DNA from: Ancylostoma caninum
Taxonomy: Eukaryota > Nematoda > Chromadorea > Rhabditida > Ancylostomatidae
Direction: 5' to 3'
Assembly: GCA_037903475.1 (NCBI GenBank)
Contig: JBAJFG010000172.1
Location: 1 to 64,000 of the forward strand
Length of the DNA stretch: 64,000 nucleotides
The first letter of the stretch is position 1. Every line of letters begins with the position of its first letter. The notes beneath the pieces were generated by a model. It made no database searches and was not told the origin of the DNA. It saw nothing but the letters and a program-made list of their open reading frames with translations. Below are positions 59,734 to 64,000 of the stretch, piece after piece. Position numbers and translations under genes: made by a program.

Positions 59734-62700
59734 CTGAAACAGCTGACGTTGAATCACGTCTACATCAACAAATATCCAGGAACTTGTTGACGATAGAAGA
59801 GCAGGAAATTCCTGATCAATGGCATATAAACAATAGAAGTTGCGCAATTTCTTTCGCAAGAGACTCATAGGATGTGGGGGATATGTCCACTAGGAAAAAA
59901 AGTTCTTTAAAAGAAGGTCTGAAGAAGAGAAAATTTGCAAAAACAACCCTGAACAATGGCCCGAGAGATATACATAGTAGGCTTGCTGAGGATTCTGCCA
60001 AATTAGGTATCTTTACTTGGATGTTTCCGCAAAATAAGTCAGTAGACAACAGTTTAATGTCACTGTCATAAGGAGGAGCTTACATAATTTGCGATGAGGC
60101 ATGCAGTAGAACCGTATTCTTCGCTACTCCCTACGCATAAAATAGAAAAAAACGGATCCAAAAGCCAAAGAAATTTTTCCTGGCTTTACCAGATATTTTA
60201 AGCTTAATTTCTGCGGTCATCTGGACACGAAAATGTAGGTGGATTATGGAAAAGTGAAAAAATGTGATGTCCTGTACGTAAAGGAACAGACAGATAAGCT
60301 TGCGATACTTTTACCGCTATACAATTTGTACAAGGAATTTGAATTTTCAGCTTTGGAATACGAGATTTGAGAAAGGGACTCACTGATTGCGAGAGCTGGG
60401 TTTGGACAAAATGGGGAGATTCAAACATATTAAGAAAGGGAGTTTTGGACTTATACCTCTCTCAGTTTAAAAAAAAAAGGTTCAGGTTTCCACAAGGTGA
60501 AAGACTCTTTAGAATCTCTTCAGAACTCCTAGAACAAGTTGCAGCTCAGCTTTGCTCCAATACAACATTCAGGCAACCTTTCAACTAGCGAACTGCTGCC
60601 GAGAAATATTTGTGGCCGGCAACTTGCCAGCAAGATAAGGTGACAACAATGTGTCAGACAAGTCTAATTACGAGCAAGTTACTGATGCAGTCAGAAAATT
60701 GCTTGCCGAATGCTTGTCAACAAGTTGTTATAGGTTTTTTGAGTAGAAACCAGGAAAGCTTTTAGGAGTGTCCGAGATGGGTGGTGTACAATAAAAAGGC
60801 GTCGTTTGCTTCTATTTTTGCGGTTAACGGTCACTTCGCAATCTACGTGCTGTGGCCATTTTAAAAGCTTCAAATAATAAAATGCGGTTAGAAACACTAA
60901 TTCTGCAAGATAATAGAAAATACAGGTGAAAAATCGATTTGCAACAGCAGAAGTAAGCTGTTAATGTGGGATTTCCATTGAAGATTTTCACTGATTACAA
61001 TACTTTACATAATCAATCGATATATACATAGTATTATATATTACTAACATGAGCTGCCTTCTCCCATGTCTTCATTTGAGTGGAACGTGGAAGTATCACT
61101 AATTATTGCGGCCACCGTGACTTACTTGATTTTGCTCGCACTTCCAACCAATGGATGTACTGAACGCTCGGCTGACTCGATGCTGTACAACGGGGCGATT
61201 TTGTCGATACCCCAGAAGTCGTCCTTCTTCTGCTGTGGTATCTTCGCCAGATTCTCCTCGACCATTGAATAACCGGTCTGTAAATGTTTACTAGCTCAAT
61301 GACGGGTATATCCCCTGGGTAAGAGAGGTCCTCTACCAAGCTGTTTCAAAAGAGAAACGGCTACGGAGAAGTCTAGACGTTCTACCAGACATCCATACAC
61401 ATTTAGGACCTCCACCTACTGTTCCCTAACTTCAGATAATCGGCAGGGGTTAAGCAAGGGACCAGGAAGCGTAACCTTTGCGGATGCAGAAACGCAGTTA
61501 GGGGACTGGGTTAAAGAGACAGATGCTAGCAAAGGTTAAACAATGAAAAAGCACAGTAAACCACTTGAAAGTGATGGAAGTGAAACGATGAAAGAGGCTT
61601 GAGCAGCAATCAATACCAAAAACAATCGATTTATCGATTGCTGCCTAATACAAGGTAAAGGCTACAGGGACGCAGAGGAGTTGTGTTACCTTTGGCGGTT
61701 CCCACATCGTGTCCACAATGGCCATACCTGTCTAAAATGCTGTAGAAGTTGTCTGTTGGTGAGGAAAAAAATTGATAAACAAAAATCCAAGAAAAATCGA
61801 GGGCATAATTTTTATGGATACTAGATTTCACTAGGAAGAGATTTTTCATGCCGTTAAATAGAAGGAAAACTCAGTAGAGCACACTGTTTTCTGAAATGGG
61901 GTACAACAAGTAAGGAAAAGGTAGTGGAGAAGTAACAAACTGGCAGGTTACGTCATGTGTGTAAAATATAGCTATTGATCGGAACCGATCAGACTCACAA
62001 TCAAATTCTTATCGATGACATAGTTACACTCGAGGTCATCGTCATCTTCACCAAGAGGATTCAGAAGGGCCTCGGCAACCTGGAAGCATCCTAGTGTGGT
62101 AGAGCAGCTAGTATTTTTTTTTATTTCTCGGGAATTTTCCAGAATTTTCCCAAAAGCTTCAAGGATCCTTAAACTAGGATAGCATTCCAGAAAGGATTTC
62201 ATACCTTCATCCACCCCATGTAAACAATAAACTGAACCATAGTGGTGATCGGAAGCCAAAGATCGATCTGAAATGAAATTTGTCCTTGTTTTCCAGGGAA
62301 AATTGCCCAGATTCCTCAAAAACCAAACCTTACCCCACTCGGATTCGTTCCCGTAACAATGAATTGTCGACCAAATAGGCAAATTACAAAATAAAAACGA
62401 ACCGCAAGAAAGATAACCTGAAAATAGTGGGAAATCAGGAAAAGAAAGGTGTAGGAAAATGTTTGACCTACTTGTGGATAAACAAGCGGCACTGGTACCC
62501 AGTCGTATTTAAGTAGGGCGGCTAGACCGTGACGGAATTTACTAATTTCCTGAAAAAAAAGGACTGAATAACCACTGAATGGGTAAAAAATATTAAATTT
62601 AAATTTCTTAGGAGTAAAAAATAACACCCAATTTCAGGACCGTAAAAATTCGAAAGTTATAATTATCAGGAATAAAACTCACGTCAACGATTTTATTCAT

Positions 62701-62779
62701 GAGGTAATAATCCTCTATTCTGCCGTCAGCCTTGCACTCGTACACCAGGTTCACACACCACTGGATTGGCGCCCAGTAC
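59553..62779 (-). CDS. Bestrophin-family anion channel, partial (N-terminal exons missing)
   Basis: Bestrophins are pentameric Ca2+-responsive chloride/bicarbonate channels of the plasma membrane, and nematodes carry many paralogues. Minus-strand exons, in coding order, are 62779-62683, 62549-62472, 62417-62334, 62267-62205, 62079-61999, 61731-61690, 61277-61126 and probably 59733-59553. All phases match. The product runs through [73 protein letters not shown] and [20 protein letters not shown]. It then reads [29 protein letters not shown]. The [18 protein letters not shown] and GEDDDD signatures are diagnostic. The first exon seen starts in phase 2, so the transmembrane start and pore neck must lie upstream (higher coordinates), mostly outside the window. 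Confidence 0.92.
60530..60740. repeat. Second site of the GTCGACAAC-type repeat family
   Basis: It contains AGAACAAGTTGCAGCTC, GGCAACTTGCCAGCAAG, GAGCAAGTTACTGATGCAG and CTTGTCAACAAGTTGTTA within 210 bases. These are the same words that build the 17.5-18.3 kb cluster. Confidence 0.4.
61126..61277 (-). CDS. Bestrophin exon: [21 protein letters not shown]
   Basis: A 152-base exon (ATTTACAG, ATCAA|GTAAGT), phase 0 in, phase 2 out. The product has [28 protein letters not shown] and [10 protein letters not shown]. The D-x-F-W...P-L-Y-(T/S)-x-x-S-A...G-S-(A/T) pattern marks the end of the conserved bestrophin domain. Confidence 0.92.
61690..61731 (-). CDS. Bestrophin micro-exon [14 protein letters not shown]
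   Basis: A 42-base exon in phase 0 at both ends, between CATTTTAG and AAG|GTAACA. It supplies the stretch that in relatives reads roughly (V/L)-x-x-V-D-x-x-x-x-x-(L)-P after the RNL helix. Protein continuity and phase support it. The next AG four bases later would break the frame. Confidence 0.75.
61999..62079 (-). CDS. Bestrophin exon with the acidic GEDDDD cluster
   Basis: An 81-base, phase-0 exon (GCTTCCAG, ATT|GTGAGT). It encodes [18 protein letters not shown], then NYVIDKNLI. The N-P-x-G-E-D-D-D-D motif contributes to the Ca2+ clasp of animal bestrophins and is intact here. Usual family members have DDDF, so the Leu after the aspartates is a small departure. Confidence 0.95.
62205..62267 (-). 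CDS. Bestrophin exon: [21 protein letters not shown]
   Basis: A 63-base exon between ATTTCAG and AAG|GTATGA, phase 0. The D-L-x-x-P-x-x-T-x-x-Q-F-x-x-Y-x-G-W-x-K pattern is the next conserved bestrophin membrane segment. The flanking introns are short (66 and 125 bases). Confidence 0.93.
62334..62417 (-). CDS. Bestrophin exon: membrane helix with LFGRQF
   Basis: The exon is 84 bases, phase 0. It encodes [19 protein letters not shown] then IVTGTNPSG. The hydrophobic helix followed by L-x-G/S-R-Q-F/Y is conserved across bestrophins. The short TGTNPSG loop is the variable luminal or extracellular turn. Confidence 0.93.
62472..62549 (-). CDS. Bestrophin exon: [22 protein letters not shown]
   Basis: The exon is 78 bases, phase 0 at both ends (TTTTTTTTCAG, CAA|GTAGGT). 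The product [20 protein letters not shown] then PLVYPQ contains the F-R-x-G-L and Y-D-W-V-P-x-P-L-V-Y hallmarks at the start of a membrane helix. Confidence 0.94.
62683..62779 (-). CDS. Bestrophin exon: YWAPIQW...KIVD
   Basis: The acceptor is CCTTACAG and the donor GAC|GTGAGT. One leading base completes a codon begun in a missing exon, where family members usually have KYWVP. It encodes [20 protein letters not shown], then [12 protein letters not shown], which matches the conserved cytosolic helix region that precedes the third membrane segment. Confidence 0.93.
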
Positions 62780-64000
62780 CTGTAAGGAAAATTTCGGAAA
62801 AAGCGAAAAGTCAGAAGAAAATCAAAAGTAAGAAATTTTTCTGCTGTAGATCTCTATAATATTCATTACTATCCTGAACAGAACAGGTAGATTTTTGAAG
62901 GAGGGGAGACTAATAATATTGTGCTTCTTATGTCCTATTCCCATTCATTAATGAAATGGAAAGATTTCCACACATTTTTTGGGCAAAGTTTTGGATGGAA
63001 GGAGAGAATGAAAGCAAAGCTGTTCAGAAGAGGATTTATATATACGAAATCAAATTCATAGTGATGGATATGATCAGACGATTGTTGCATTCGAGGAAAT
63101 TACAATATTTTGTGATAAATGCATTTATGCATTGACATATTGACGAGATGCACGTTTTGTAGACAACTGTAAACAATAAACAACACATATCCATAATTTC
63201 GTCCCTTGATGCAAAGAATCCTTTGAGCTCTGCTTGTTTCAAGCTTTCTATCAAATTAACGTACATACATATATACTGTGGCAATTCTATTATATGACTA
63301 TTTACTTACCATTATTCCTACTACTTTTTGCTTCTTATTATTACTTCCTGTTATTTGGTTATGAGTTTCATACATACACCAGCAGCTTCCAAATAAGTGC
63401 AAGTAAAGCCTCCTGTGATTAACCTTTTCAGAGAGAACGTGGGTGGAGCCAAGCCATAACTACAGGGATTTCGCATCATTTACTCCCTTGCTCGTCAGGT
63501 TTGGAGCTCACTTTCAATTCTATTAGAGAGCAGACGAGGAACTCTCACGAGGAGTGCGAATTTACTCAGAAGGTGCGCTCCCAGGATTGATATATTCAGA
63601 CAATACCTTGGTCCCGTCTCTTGGCCCCACCCACAAGCTCCACAGGAATTCTGGCTTGAAAACTCGGTTTTTTGGCAGTTTCACATAGAACCACATATAA
63701 ACAGCAGCGCGTGTAGTTTCTTTCCACGTGAAAACCTCAAAGACGACCCTGAGCTGGGACGGTGCTTTGAATTCCGTAAAAGTTTCGCTTATTTTCCCAC
63801 CAATGTTCACTGAAACGCTGGTGATGGGACTATGCCGACACCTAAAAATAAACTTCAGAACATTTGCTATCACATTAGCAACAATTTCCGCGATGTTCTG
63901 ATAATGATAGCCTGCGAAGAGAACAGTGGCAGCATATGGACTTCAAAGGTGCAGAAGTCCGACAAGTGAAGGACTACTGATGCTCTTAGGTATAAACACT
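62780..64000. other. Presumed 5' intron or upstream part of the bestrophin gene
   Basis: No clear bestrophin exon is visible. A weak minus-strand candidate near 63180-63235 (LKGFFASRDEIMDM) resembles the region before the YWVP motif and has the right phase, but its donor (GTGTTG) is poor. GTGGGTGGAGCCAAG at 63441 and its inverse near 63628 form the ends of a probable short palindromic repeat. Confidence 0.35.

Noticed and set aside
63562..63873. 103-codon minus-strand frame near the right edge, considered as an upstream bestrophin exon
   Set aside because: It has none of the N-terminal bestrophin motifs, and part of it lies in a probable inverted-repeat element (GTGGGTGGAGCCAAG ends).

Overview
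This is eukaryotic, nematode-type genomic DNA, most likely from a clade V (strongylid, hookworm-like) worm; the species-level guess is inference. Coding sequence is split into short exons with canonical GT/AG borders and TTTCAG-type acceptors. Two well-conserved animal proteins can be assembled. Most of the remaining DNA is AT-rich intergenic or intronic sequence with Tc1-type transposon relics, many short palindromic MITE-like repeats, microsatellites and long G/C homopolymers. I see no bacterial operons, rRNA, convincing tRNA or CRISPR array. The ORFs of 60-180 codons scattered through the window are mostly chance open frames.

Layout. 1-28 kb: no recognisable gene. It holds a 1.57-kb fold-back element with Tc1-like ends (1110-2680), a second 1.57-kb element with TA target sites and inner/outer direct repeats (24187-25760), which interrupts one of two local copies of a duplicated sequence, several palindromic repeat families, and a region built from GTCGACAAC-type motifs (17.5-18.3 kb). 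28-39.7 kb: a less repetitive, somewhat GC-richer stretch with several coding-like short frames but no assembled gene; it may be the promoter and alternative 5' exon territory of the next gene.

39.7-46.4 kb (+ strand): a glycogen-targeting regulatory subunit of protein phosphatase 1 (PPP1R3/CBM21 family). Five downstream exons join in frame. They carry an RVxF-type PP1-docking motif (KRVRF) and a CBM21 domain, and end in a stop at 46383. The start codon and first exon are less certain. The introns hold two MITEs, a coding-like 80-codon frame and a run of degenerate repeats with a GGGGACCAGTTCTCGCA core.

46.4-59.5 kb: intergenic, with MITEs, a 99-unit TGAA microsatellite (52376-52770) and an AAAT array (54889-54948).

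59.5-62.8 kb (- strand): the 3' two-thirds of a bestrophin anion-channel gene. Seven exons join in frame and cover the conserved block around the GEDDDD acidic cluster. A probable eighth, terminal exon lies at 59553-59733. The N-terminal exons are probably beyond the right edge. The two genes converge (+ then -) and nothing suggests they act together.
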